The notes under the pieces were generated by a model, which searched no databases, had not been told where the DNA came from, and saw only the letters and a list, made by a program, of their open reading frames with translations. Shown here piece by piece: positions 1-7,899 of a stretch of 14,258 nucleotides of DNA. The stretch covers positions 1-14,258 of the forward strand of contig JAHBMJ010002977.1 in NCBI GenBank assembly GCA_018398765.1, in the 5' to 3' direction. How positions within the stretch are numbered: the stretch's first letter is position 1; each line of letters starts with the position of its first letter. The DNA is from Chromera velia (lineage: Eukaryota; Sar; Chromeraceae). The position numbers and the translations under genes are program-made.

Positions 1-904
1 GGGGGACTTGATGCCCTCCTGCACGTGAATTCCTCTATGCAGATGGGGGACTTGATGCCCTCCTGCACGTGAATTCCTCTATGCAGATGGGGGACTTGAT
101 GCCCTCCTGCACGTGAATTCCTCTATGCAGATGGGGGACTTGATGCCCTCCTGCACGTGAATTCCTCTATGCAGATGGGGGACTTGATGCCCTCCTGCAC
201 GTGAATTCCTCTATGCAGATGGGGGACTTGATGCCCTCCTGCACGTGAATTCCTCTATGCAGATGGGGGACTTGATGCCCTCCTGCACGTGAATTCCTCT
301 ATGCAGATGGGGGACTTGATGCCCTCCTGCACGTGAATTCCTCTATGCAGATGGGGGACTTGATGCCCTCCTGCACGTGAATTCCTCTATGCAGATGGGG
401 GACTTGATGCCCTCCTGCACGTGAATTCCTCTATGCAGATGGGGGACTTGATGCCCTCCTGCACGTGAATTCCTCTATGCAGATGGGGGACTTGATGCCC
501 TCCTGCACGTGAATTCCTCTATGCAGATGGGGGACTTGATGCCCTCCTGCACGTGAATTCCTCTATGCAGATGGGGGACTTGATGCCCTCCTGCACGTGA
601 ATTCCTCTATGCAGATGGGGGACTTGATGCCCTCCTGCACGTGAATTCCTCTATGCAGATGGGGGACTTGATGCCCTCCTGCACGTGAATTCCTCTATGC
701 AGATGGGGGACTTGATGCCCTCCTGCACGTGAATTCCTCTATGCAGATGGGGGACTTGATGCCCTCCTGCACGTGAATTCCTCTATGCAGATGGGGGACT
801 TGATGCCCTCCTGCACGTGAATTCCTCTATGCAGATGGGGGACTTGATGCCCTCCTGCACGTGAATTCCTCTATGCAGATGGGGGACTTGATGCCCTCCT
901 GCAC
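1..904. repeat. 44-bp perfect tandem array (20.5 copies), running into the TMEM43-like exon
   Basis: A 44-bp unit beginning GGGGGACTTGATGCCC repeats without a visible mismatch from position 1 to 880 (20 full copies), followed by a 24-nt partial copy ending at 904 where unique sequence starts. It probably extends left beyond the window. Each unit carries a CACGTG palindrome overlapping GTGAATTCC (also an EcoRI-type GAATTC) and a pyrimidine-rich stretch ending in CTATGCAG, which resembles a splice acceptor. 44 is not a multiple of three, so the reading frame rotates and stops occur (ACG TGA, ACT TGA). The array cannot be one long coding repeat. The lack of divergence implies recent amplification or homogenisation. 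Copy number in the assembly may be unreliable. Confidence 0.97.
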
Positions 905-1388
905 CGCGGGGGACATCCGGGTTTCCTTCAGCGTGCAGGACCCTCTGATTGCCTCAGTCCTCGGGGCTCCTCTAGCGAATGAGGGGAAGATTGGGACTGT
1001 CGTGGCGTCGAATGGGGTGCGTCTTGCGATAGTGTCAGGAGGGGAGGTGGGGGTAGAGGAGATGAAGAACCGTGAGTCGATGAGCGAGTTCGTCTGGGTG
1101 TTTCTCTCCCGAGTTCTTGTGTTCTTCCTGGCTACATTCCTGTGGGCACCGCAAGCACGAGAGCGAATGGGCAGAGGAGGAGCTGGGGGCGGGTTCCTGC
1201 TGCAGGTGATGGAGGGCGTTGGGCTGACTTTGTTGGTCCTAGGAATTGTTATGGCAGGATGTGGTGCCGCCTCCATCGGGAAGGCGGGGTCCTACATTAT
1301 GATCGGGACTGCCTTGTGGGTTGCATGTCTCGGGGGGGGAGGCAAGGGAAGAGTCAAGCCGGACGCTTCGAGAGAGAAAAAAGAGTAG
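879..1388 (+). CDS. TMEM43/LUMA-family membrane protein, 3'-terminal exon (partial)
   Basis: Open frame of 169 codons after a candidate acceptor (CTATGCAG ending at 878), stopping at TAG 1386-1388. It contains GDIRVSFSV (residues 11-19), a short segment ending ASNGVRLAIVSGG (43-55), then GVEEMKNRES (58-67). This is the order seen just before the C-terminal membrane domain of TMEM43 (the family formerly DUF1625). Hydrophobic segments follow at about residues 71-91, 106-131 and 136-152, with a basic tail (KGRVKPDASREKKE). Family members are about 400-residue proteins of the nuclear envelope/ER with one N-terminal and three C-terminal membrane spans, so roughly the last 40% would be here. The rest should lie left of the window. 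The in-frame GTG at 861 and ATG at 879 lie inside the repeat array and are unlikely to be true starts. The assignment is from remembered family pattern, not a search. Confidence 0.6.
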   Translation: MGDLMPSCTAGDIRVSFSVQDPLIASVLGAPLANEGKIGTVVASNGVRLAIVSGGEVGVEEMKNRESMSEFVWVFLSRVLVFFLATFLWAPQARERMGRGGAGGGFLLQVMEGVGLTLLVLGIVMAGCGAASIGKAGSYIMIGTALWVACLGGGGKGRVKPDASREKKE

Positions 1389-1760
1389 ATCGGCAGGTCA
1401 CAACATGCAATTAAGGCAGATTGTTATATGAATTAATATGCCCAAAAGGTTGGCTCTAGTTGGCTCACCGGTTCTTATCACCTCGATTCAATTCGTATAT
1501 ATCAAAAATCTCTTTCTCTCTCTCTCTCTCTCTGTTTTTTTTTTTTATTATTGTATGTTCAATATAACCTTTTCAATTTATAGTTTGCTTAATTAATAGC
1601 GTGCATATATACGAACTTTATGAAAGTGTGTGAGAAAATTGTATGTTGGGGTGAGATCATAATTGATTATTCTTAATATGCTAAGCCTAGTGCAAAACAG
1701 ATTGTTAAGGGGCCACTCAAATTTTGTTTGCGACCGCATGACCCCCTCCCCTCCTCAAAC
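1389..1760. other. AT-rich 3' flank of the TMEM43-like gene, no gene seen
   Basis: Noncoding sequence, much richer in A and T than the preceding exon. It presumably holds the 3' UTR and polyadenylation region of the TMEM43-like gene, but I see no clear AATAAA signal. The only structured element is a CT dinucleotide run followed by a T run near 1509-1546. Confidence 0.6.
1509..1546. repeat. (TC)n microsatellite followed by poly-T
   Basis: A TC dinucleotide run of about 12 repeats is followed directly by about 12 T residues. It is a simple-sequence repeat with no coding potential. Confidence 0.9.
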
Positions 1761-2512
1761 ACGAACACTTAAAAAAAACAGTCATAAGATGTACGACTTT
1801 GAAATGACTCTGAAAGCCAAGGGAGATGCGAACACTTAAAAAAATAGACCCACAATATGATTTTATGGCTTGAAAGCCAGGAGAGGCGCGAACACTTAAA
1901 AAAATAGTCCCGCAAGATGACTTTGAAGTTTGAATTAAAGTCAAAGGAGACACGAACACTTTAAAAAATGGTCTCACAAGATCGTACAAGACGATTTTGA
2001 AAGCCAAGGGGAGACGTAAACATTTAGAAAAACGGACCCACAACACGACTTTGAAATGACTTTGAAATCTAAAGGAGACGTGAACACTTTAAAAAACGGG
2101 CCTACAAGACGACTTTAGAGTTTGAAAGCCAAAAGAGATGCAAACACTTTAAAATATAGTCCCACAAGACCGTACAAAACGATTTTGAAAGCCGGAGGAG
2201 ACGTGAACACTTAAAGAAACCGGCGTACAAGATGACTTTGAAGTTTGAATTAAAGCCAAGGGAGACGCGAACACTTAAAAAAATGGTCTCACAAGACCGT
2301 ATCAAGACGGTACAAGACGATTTTGAAAGCCACGAGAGACGCGAACACTTAAAAAAACGGATCTATAAGACGACTTTGAAGTTCGAAAGCCAAGGGAGAC
2401 GAGAACACTTTAAAAAACGGGCCTACAAGATGACTTTGAAGTATGAAAGCCAATTTAAGGAGGCGCGAACACTTAAAAAAATGGCCCACAAGATGACTTT
2501 TCAAGTTTGAAA
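1761..2512. repeat. Degenerate satellite, about 12 units of 60-74 bp
   Basis: A motif GCGAACACTTAAAAAAA, then a variable hinge (ATGGTC / ACGGGCC / ATAGTCC), CACAAGATGACTTTGAA, GTTTGAAAGCCAAGGGAGAC, recurs near 1764, 1831, 1891, 1955, 2019, 2083, 2143, 2205, 2270, 2344, 2404 and 2469. Spacing varies (60-74 bp) and is often not a multiple of three, and units are well diverged. Two unit types are visible: one with GTTTGAATTAAAG, and one with an extra CGTACAAGACGATTTT insert. The pair of them recurs about 315 bp apart (1921-1990 and 2221-2320), suggesting a five-unit higher-order repeat. A 92-codon plus-strand frame over 2232-2510 is a by-product of the repetition. Confidence 0.9.
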
Positions 2513-2909
2513 GCCATCTAACAAATTTTTCATGTAATACTCTTAGGATCTCTTACAGCAAGGTTTTGCTTTCCAAACTCATAGAGCAAGAAAAGATTCT
2601 TCTCTGTGCTGTTTCCTGCTGCAACATAAAATATGATCATATAAAGCTTAAAAACATGATTAGCACGTTTAGTTTCATTAGAAGCGCTAAATAAAACATC
2701 CTTGCTAGCTTTTTTTTTTTCGTTTTTGAATAGGAAAGAAGTAACTCTAATTATACAACATAGATTAAACATAAAGGAAGTGCTCCAAATGTCAGGTTTA
2801 TAGAGATCAATGCTTTAAAGACGTTAGAAAATGAGAGTCATATATGAATGTCATATTTTGTTGGAGATGTTAAATTTTTTTTGGAGATTTCTAAATCAAT
2901 CTCCAAACG
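2513..2909. other. AT-rich intergenic stretch between satellite and 5' LTR
   Basis: No supported gene, RNA or transposon domain. The base composition changes abruptly at 2910, where the GC-rich LTR begins. Small direct repeats of TTGGAGAT lie at 2861-2868 and 2881-2888. The only structured element is a hairpin at 2880-2907. Confidence 0.6.
2880..2907. other. Perfect 10-bp hairpin abutting the 5' LTR
   Basis: TTTGGAGATT (2880-2889) and AATCTCCAAA (2898-2907) are exact reverse complements separated by an 8-nt loop, and the right arm ends 2 bp before the LTR start. It may be chance, the terminus of an older inverted-repeat element, or an insertion-prone structure. Confidence 0.6.
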
Positions 2910-3162
2910 TGTGGGCTTGTCACGAGTGTCGCACCGCGCTAGGGCCGCCGCCGACTTCGCAACGCCGCATGCGCCCAGTTTGAATAAAGTGACGTCTGAC
3001 TTTTGCGTGCGAAAGTTGTTCTGTGCCAGTCTCTCGATCGTAGTGTTGGCTGGTCTGAATAGTGGATCAACAGATTAACTCTGCTAGGTCACACCTTAAT
3101 GTGAGTCTGCCTACGATCTACGCTTATCGTAATTGAGCCTCTAGTACCGTACGCAGCTTACA
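2910..3162 (+). repeat. 5' LTR of chromovirus (253 bp)
   Basis: It starts TGTGGGC and ends GCAGCTTACA, and is collinear over its whole length with 9216-9468 (also 253 bp, no indels). By hand count about 18 positions differ between the two, all transitions (about 7%). It contains AATAAA at 2983-2988. At 253 bp it is short for a plant LTR. I see no convincing TATA box. A 76-codon frame crossing it (2848-3078) is not a gene. Confidence 0.93.
2983..2988 (+). promoter_or_regulatory. LTR polyadenylation signal AATAAA (5' LTR)
   Basis: Canonical AATAAA in GTTTGAATAAAGTGACG. It is conserved in both downstream LTR copies, as expected of the R-region poly(A) signal. Confidence 0.6.
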
Positions 3163-3165
3163 GTC

Positions 3166-3183
3166 TGGTAGTATAGAGCTGGT
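3166..3183 (+). promoter_or_regulatory. Primer binding site, initiator-Met tRNA type
   Basis: Four bases after the 5' LTR, TGGTAGTATAGAGCTGG resembles the plant consensus TGGTATCAGAGC complementary to the 3' end of initiator methionine tRNA, with a small internal difference (GTAGTATAGAGC versus GTATCAGAGC). Position and similarity support a degenerate PBS. Confidence 0.7.
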
Positions 3184-3227
3184 TCGGCGAAGGGACAAAT
3201 CTTTGCTCATTCTGATTTTCTTTCTTG

Positions 3228-4525
3228 ATGTCTTTTGAATAGTTCCAGGCAAAAGTAGATGCGACTCTGCTACAGGTTCAGCAGGGCCTCACCGCAGTCC
3301 AACAGACCTAGCAGCAGCAAGGGCAGATACTGGTAGAACTGTAGCAAAGACAGATGGAGCAAGCTGCTGCGGCAGTCCAATAGCCGATGGATGTACAAGG
3401 AGACGGCATGTTGTTTGGAGGCGGACAGGGTGGTCTACCTCCTCAGGCGCCTGAAGTTCAAGAACAAGTTCCCAGGACTACACTGAAGAATCCGGATATC
3501 TTTACGGGAGTGCGGGAGAAAGCGGAAAGGTGGTGCACTGACATGGACGACTGGTTTGCGAATGCTCAGACCGCTCCAGAACGTCAACTCGGTTTGGCCA
3601 AGTCTTATTTAAGCCCTGAACTCAAGGACTGGTTTGACTTGGTGAAGTTGGAGGACGGCATTGGGTTTCGCGACTGGCCTGCCTTGAAGGACACATTGCT
3701 TTGTCGGTATAGAGACAAGCACATCTGCAGGGTAGCAAAGAAGAAGATCGCAATCTTCAAGTGCACTAGAACTCAGCCTCTGTTACTGTCAGCGACTACA
3801 ACAATAAGTTCAATGTCGAGGCGTTGAAGCTGAAAAAGGCAGGGACGAGTGAGTGGGACCTCCTCGACAGCTACATTGAGGGTTTGCCACCTGCTGTCAT
3901 GTTTCAGACCGATAGACAGAAGCCGCAGACTCTGCAGGAGGCCATGGAGAAGGCCTTGGACAACGAGGCCTGGCTTCAACAGGCATCAGCTCGGGGAAGA
4001 AAGTGGGCTAAAGGGGCAGGACCGATTCCAGGGGGGTCTCCACCGATTGACCCAACTGGACCGGCTCCGATGGAACTTTGTAGGATGCATCGTGGCATGC
4101 CGCTTTGCGACCCCAGATTGCCCTAGGCCTTGTGGGAGGAAAGATAGAGACGGGGACTTTGCCTCCAGTGTGGTGATCCCAATCACTAGATAAGGCAGTG
4201 TTGGAATGGGTTGCGCGGTCCCCCGCAGGCATGCGCTATGTACACGTCCCCATTCGGAGAATGATGGGAACCTCCACAGCGAGCAGCCCGGTTTCCCGAG
4301 TTTCGACGAGAAAGCTCTCCTCCTCGCAGATACTATGAGGGGGCTCGATACCCTTCTCCTTATGGGTCACCCTCTGCATCGGGGGGGAGGGAGGAGACTC
4401 GTCAGCCAGGCAGGGGGTTCGGAAGCAATGTTCCTTCGGGGGGACAAGGACGTGCCTTCAGCGACACTCCATCGTTTGGTCGGCGAACGTCTTCACCGCC
4501 CCAGGGGTCACAACCAGCGCATCGG
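3228..4525 (+). pseudogene. gag: gag region of chromovirus gag-pol (nucleocapsid/capsid), broken
   Basis: Likely start is ATG 3228. The frame then reads through a Gln-rich, probably coiled-coil N-terminus with TAG codons at 3240, 3309, 3342 and 3381, followed by an open stretch 3387-3770. That stretch holds a retrotransposon-gag capsid pattern (ERWCTDMDDWF, SYLSPELKDWF, FRDWPALKDTLLCRYRDK). A frameshift near 3765-3780 moves to the next frame (VTVSDYNNKF onward; KALDNEAWLQQ near 3950). A CX2CX4HX4C zinc knuckle lies at 4160-4201. After it comes a basic, Pro/Ser/Gly/Arg-rich linker. Further stops: TAG 4124, 4145 and 4187, TGA 4262. This frame is the same as that of pol, so gag and pol were probably one polyprotein, as in many plant chromoviruses. 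Gag packages the element RNA in the cytoplasm. This copy cannot make it under the standard code. Confidence 0.85.
4160..4201 (+). other. Gag CCHC zinc knuckle with an internal TAG
   Basis: Translation gives C-L-Q-C-G-D-P-N-H-stop-I-R-Q-C, an exact CX2CX4HX4C retroviral-type knuckle. The only defect is TAG (4187-4189) at a free spacer position, so a CAG-to-TAG change is the simplest origin. The motif binds nucleic acid in intact elements. Confidence 0.85.
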
Positions 4526-4909
4526 GTGGGACCCAGACGAGGGGCGGAAGTGAGAACGATTCCCGGCCGGAGAGAAGATGATCGTGTCGTGGTTCCTCAG
4601 GAACCTGAGGTACGTAGAGAAGTTGAGGAAGAAATAAGAAATATTGAGGAAGAAGGTGGGGGGTCGGGAGAGGAAGAAGAGGATGATGGTGATGAAAGTT
4701 ACAGAGAGGGATTTGTCTATCAAGGCACAATTGCTGGCAGTCCAGTCAAAGTGTTTTATGATAATGGAGCTGATGACATTTTTGTTGATAGTAAGTTTGC
4801 ACACAATCGGCAGCTCCATATTTGCAGGTTTTTAACCCCTATGAGATGTTGGATGGCGGTGAAGGAGAATAGGAGACTGGACGCTACGGTCAGTGAGTAT
4901 GCACCTTAA
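4526..4909 (+). pseudogene. Gag C-terminus and aspartic protease of chromovirus
   Basis: Continues the gag frame. An Arg-rich then Glu/Asp-rich linker (EVRREVEEEIRNIEEE) precedes the protease core, FYDNGADDIFVDSKFA at about 4754-4801. The expected catalytic triad is D-S/T-G; here it is D-N-G, which would probably cripple catalysis if original. The second half of the protease fold lies across the TAA stop at 4907-4909 in the following piece (LDGYDVILGQKWSDAHNVELD, near 4964-5026), in the same frame. The protease normally cuts the Gag-Pol polyprotein. Confidence 0.8.
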
Positions 4910-7180
4910 GTGCTTCTGCGCATACAGGGGTATTCAGAAATTGTGGGTGCATTGCTTGCTGACCTGGATGGCTATGACGTGATCCTCGGTCAAAAATGGA
5001 GTGACGCACACAACGTCGAGCTCGACCATCCAACTCGGTCTCTTTGGTTCTCTTTCAAACGCCGTGAAGTGATTTTGAAAGGAGGGTACAAGAAAGACGA
5101 AAATTGCCCTCCCTTCTTGAATCCTGTGCAGGCTAGACGTTGCATCAAGAGAGGAGCGCCGTTTCATATCGTGTACATGGAGACGGTGCGCCCACGACCA
5201 CCTGCACAAGAGGAGTGCAAAGTGCAGACAACTGAAGTGAGTGAATTGGGGGGGAATGGAAAGGGGAGAATGGATGATAAGGGGATTCATGGGTCTGACT
5301 TTCTTTCTTTTCTTTCTTCTGATCATCCTGTCTATTCTTCTTCCGATCTTTCTGAAGTGCGTGCATTTCTCAATCAACCGGATCCAAAGGTGCCTCGTGA
5401 TGTGAAAAAAATTGTGGCAGATCATGCATCTCTTTTCTCTGATCGACTTTCTCATCTGCCACCGTCCAGAGGTCCTCATTTGGACTTTAAAATTGAACTT
5501 GAGCCTGGTCATTCACCTCCTGCACGTCCACCTTACCGATTGTCAATAAGAGAGACAGATGAGCTGAGGAGACAGCTAGACATATATCTTGAACAAGGAT
5601 TCATTCGACCGTCTGCTTCTCCTTATGCTGCTCCTGTTCTTTTTGTACAAAAGAAAGACGGATCGATGAGGATGTGTTGCGATTACACAGGCTTGAATCG
5701 CATCACAATAAAAGATAAGCATTCACTCCCTCATCCGCAGGAATTAATCGATCGACTCCATGGGGCACAATGTTTTACGACTCTAGATCTACGTCAGTAC
5801 TATCACCAAATGAGAGTCAGGGAGGAAGACATCCCCAAGATAGCCTTCACAACGCGATATGGCTCTTTTGAGTGGCTGGTCGTTTCTTTCGGTTTGATGA
5901 ATGCGCCACCTTCTGCGATGAGGCTAATTCAATTTGCTCTTCGATCCTGCCTCGATGGTTTCGTTTCAGTGTTTCTAGATGACATCCTCATTTATTCACG
6001 CACTAGAGAAGAGCACAAAAAACATATTCGCACTGTTCTGCATTTGCTCAGTGAGAACAATCTATATGCCAAGCTCTCAAAGTGCCACTTCATGCAGAGT
6101 GAGGTGACCTTTCTGGGCTTGAGAATTTCCAGCACCGGGGTTCGACTAGAGGTCAGCAAAACAGAGGCAGTCAACAAGTGGCCGACCTCGAAGAACAGAA
6201 AGGACGTGCTCTCTTTCTTAGGGTTTGCGAATTGGGTGAGGAGATTCGTTCCCCGTTTCAGTGAGAAAGTGGGACCTCTCTATGCTTTGTTGAAAGTGAA
6301 GCGGGTGTTTGAGTGGAGAGAAAAAGAAGAGAGAAGTTTTCAAGCACTGAAAGAAGCAGTCAGAAATACAGTTGAATTATTCATTCCCGATCCCGCCTGC
6401 CCGTTTGAAATCTTTGTGGACGCATGCGAATCGACTGAGACCTTGGGTGCCGCTTTGATGCAAGAGGATCCAGAGATTGGTTACTTGCATCCGTGTGCTT
6501 TTGCTTCTCGTCGTATGAGCCCAGCAGAATTGAAGTATCACATTAGAGAGAAAGAATTTCTAGGGTGTGTTTTTGCAGTAAAGACGTGGAGACCATACGT
6601 GAATCATACAACTAAGGTGTGGTCGGATCATGAGTCTCTGAAATATGTGAATGTGTCTGCCGATCGCACCCTGATGTCCCCACGTATGCGCAGGTTCGTC
6701 TCAAGGTTTGATGAGCTCGGGATTACACCTTGGTACGTCCCGGGTGCACGAAACAGGGTGGCTGATGCATTAAGCAGGGTGCCTAGGTTGGCCGTACAGA
6801 CAAAAGAGGTGCAAGAAGAGAGAAAAGATGTCTGTGAGCTTCTCTTGAATGAAATATATGTGCAGCCAGATGAAGAGTTCTTGGGGAAGATAAGAAAGGG
6901 GTATGAGAAGGAACAGTTCTGGAGGGAAATAAAGGAAGCAGTAGAGCATCCTGAGAAAGGAGTGCCTCTGCGACTACGGCTGAGAGTGCAACCTTTTCAT
7001 ATGGAAGACGGATTGCTTTTCTTCAACGATCGACTGGCAATCCCGACAGAAAGGTTACAGAAAAATCTGATTTATGAACACCATGACACAGCCGTGGAGG
7101 GACATTTAGGGGGAGAGAAAACTTATCTGAAACTGGCAGGCTCTTTCTACTGGCCGCATATGTATGTGTCGGTCCAGTAG
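4910..7180 (+). CDS. pol: Chromovirus pol: protease C-half, reverse transcriptase, RNase H, integrase zinc finger
   Basis: Longest open piece (756 codons) of a broken gag-pol. The GTG at 4910 only marks the first codon after an in-frame TAA and is not a real start. Domains in order: end of protease (residues about 18-40); RT (about 190-400) with KKDGSMRMCCDYTGLNRIT, TTLDLRQYYHQMRV (first catalytic Asp), SFGLMNAPPSAM and the catalytic FLDD at 5972-5983; connection domain (LSFLGFANWVRRFVPRFSE); RNase H (about 500-625) with FVDA, the REKEFLG glutamate, WSDHESLKYV and ADALSRV; integrase HHCC finger starting near 7077 (HHDTAVEGHLG, FYWPHM). The finger continues past TAG 7178-7180 to the CDIC pair in the same frame. 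RT copies element RNA into DNA, RNase H removes the template RNA, and integrase inserts the product. The RT and RNase H cores look intact here. Confidence 0.95.
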   Translation: MLLRIQGYSEIVGALLADLDGYDVILGQKWSDAHNVELDHPTRSLWFSFKRREVILKGGYKKDENCPPFLNPVQARRCIKRGAPFHIVYMETVRPRPPAQEECKVQTTEVSELGGNGKGRMDDKGIHGSDFLSFLSSDHPVYSSSDLSEVRAFLNQPDPKVPRDVKKIVADHASLFSDRLSHLPPSRGPHLDFKIELEPGHSPPARPPYRLSIRETDELRRQLDIYLEQGFIRPSASPYAAPVLFVQKKDGSMRMCCDYTGLNRITIKDKHSLPHPQELIDRLHGAQCFTTLDLRQYYHQMRVREEDIPKIAFTTRYGSFEWLVVSFGLMNAPPSAMRLIQFALRSCLDGFVSVFLDDILIYSRTREEHKKHIRTVLHLLSENNLYAKLSKCHFMQSEVTFLGLRISSTGVRLEVSKTEAVNKWPTSKNRKDVLSFLGFANWVRRFVPRFSEKVGPLYALLKVKRVFEWREKEERSFQALKEAVRNTVELFIPDPACPFEIFVDACESTETLGAALMQEDPEIGYLHPCAFASRRMSPAELKYHIREKEFLGCVFAVKTWRPYVNHTTKVWSDHESLKYVNVSADRTLMSPRMRRFVSRFDELGITPWYVPGARNRVADALSRVPRLAVQTKEVQEERKDVCELLLNEIYVQPDEEFLGKIRKGYEKEQFWREIKEAVEHPEKGVPLRLRLRVQPFHMEDGLLFFNDRLAIPTERLQKNLIYEHHDTAVEGHLGGEKTYLKLAGSFYWPHMYVSVQ

Positions 7181-7899
7181 TATGTGAGGAAGTGTGACAT
7201 TTGCCAGAGAGAGAAGAGACCGACAGAGAAGCAGCAAGGCCTCCTGCATCCGCTTCCAATCCCTGAATTTGTATTTCAGTCATTCTCTCTTGATTTTGTA
7301 TTTAGACTCCCGAGGGTGTTATATAAGAATGAATGGGTGGATGGAATTCTTTCTGTTGTCAATCGTCTGTCTAAAGCTCCTTGCTTCATTGCAGTCTCCT
7401 CAGGAATCACGGCAGAGGGGACAGCAGAAGCAGTCTTTGAACGAGTGATCCTCGAGTACGGGATGCCTCAATCGGTGGTGAGTGATCGCGATCCTCGTTT
7501 CCTTTCTGCTTTTTGGCAGGAGCTTGCTCAACTGTGGAAGACAAAATTGAACATGAGCACGGGTCCCCCCCCGGAGGGCATCCACAGTCGGATGGACAGA
7601 CAGAGAGAGACAATCAAACGATTGAGCAAATGCTGCGCTGTTTTGTGGATGAACATCAGTCAGACTGGCCGAAGTGGTTGGCTATGTGTCAGTTTACATA
7701 TCGCGATTCAGTTCATTCAGCTCTTGGCATGTCTCCATTCCATTTTCTGTACGGCCGCGATCCCATTCGTCTGCCTTCTATCTCTATACGAACGAAATCT
7801 TTCTGCCTTCCAGCAGCAGAATTTGCAGACGCCAGAGAGGCAGAAATTATGAGAGCAAAAGAAAGATTGCAGAAGGCAAGAGAGCAGATGGCACAATAG
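7181..7899 (+). pseudogene. int: Chromovirus integrase core, frameshifted
   Basis: Directly follows TAG 7178-7180 in the same frame. It begins YVRKCDICQREK, completing the HHCC finger. The DDE core is recognisable: first Asp in FSLDFVFRLP, second in VVSDRDPRFLSAFWQEL (about 7475-7525), Glu in HPQSDGQTERDNQ (about 7580-7615). A frame change occurs at a run of eight C residues (7565-7572) between LNMSTG and GGHPQSDG, so the catalytic Glu is in another frame from the two Asp residues. The second frame runs on (QFTYRDSVHSALGMSPF, FHFLYGRDP) to TAG 7897-7899. The integrase inserts element cDNA into chromatin in live copies. Confidence 0.9.

Noticed and set aside
1-904. CRISPR-like array because of regular identical repeats
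   Set aside because: The repeats are contiguous with no variable spacers, the unit is a simple 44-bp tandem, and the setting is eukaryotic.
827-1276. Minus-strand 149-codon frame opposite the TMEM43-like exon
   Set aside because: Pro/Thr/Arg-rich antisense shadow. The plus strand has a family-like motif order and membrane segments.
2232-2510. Lys/Glu-rich 92-codon plus-strand protein in the satellite
   Set aside because: It arises from repetition of the 60-74-bp units. Spacing varies out of frame and other units carry stops.
2848-3078. Small protein RARAAADFATPHAPSLNKV, seen three times (also 8635-8847 and 9172-9384)
   Set aside because: All three are the same stretch of LTR sequence crossing the poly(A) signal. 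There is no independent evidence of coding.
3740-4264. Programmed frameshift or readthrough between gag and pol
   Set aside because: No slippery heptamer is visible near 3770, there are several stops rather than one, and gag C-terminus and pol already share a frame. Mutation is simpler.
4934-5512. 192-codon minus-strand frame inside pol
   Set aside because: Antisense to the protease-RT linker, with no recognisable domain.
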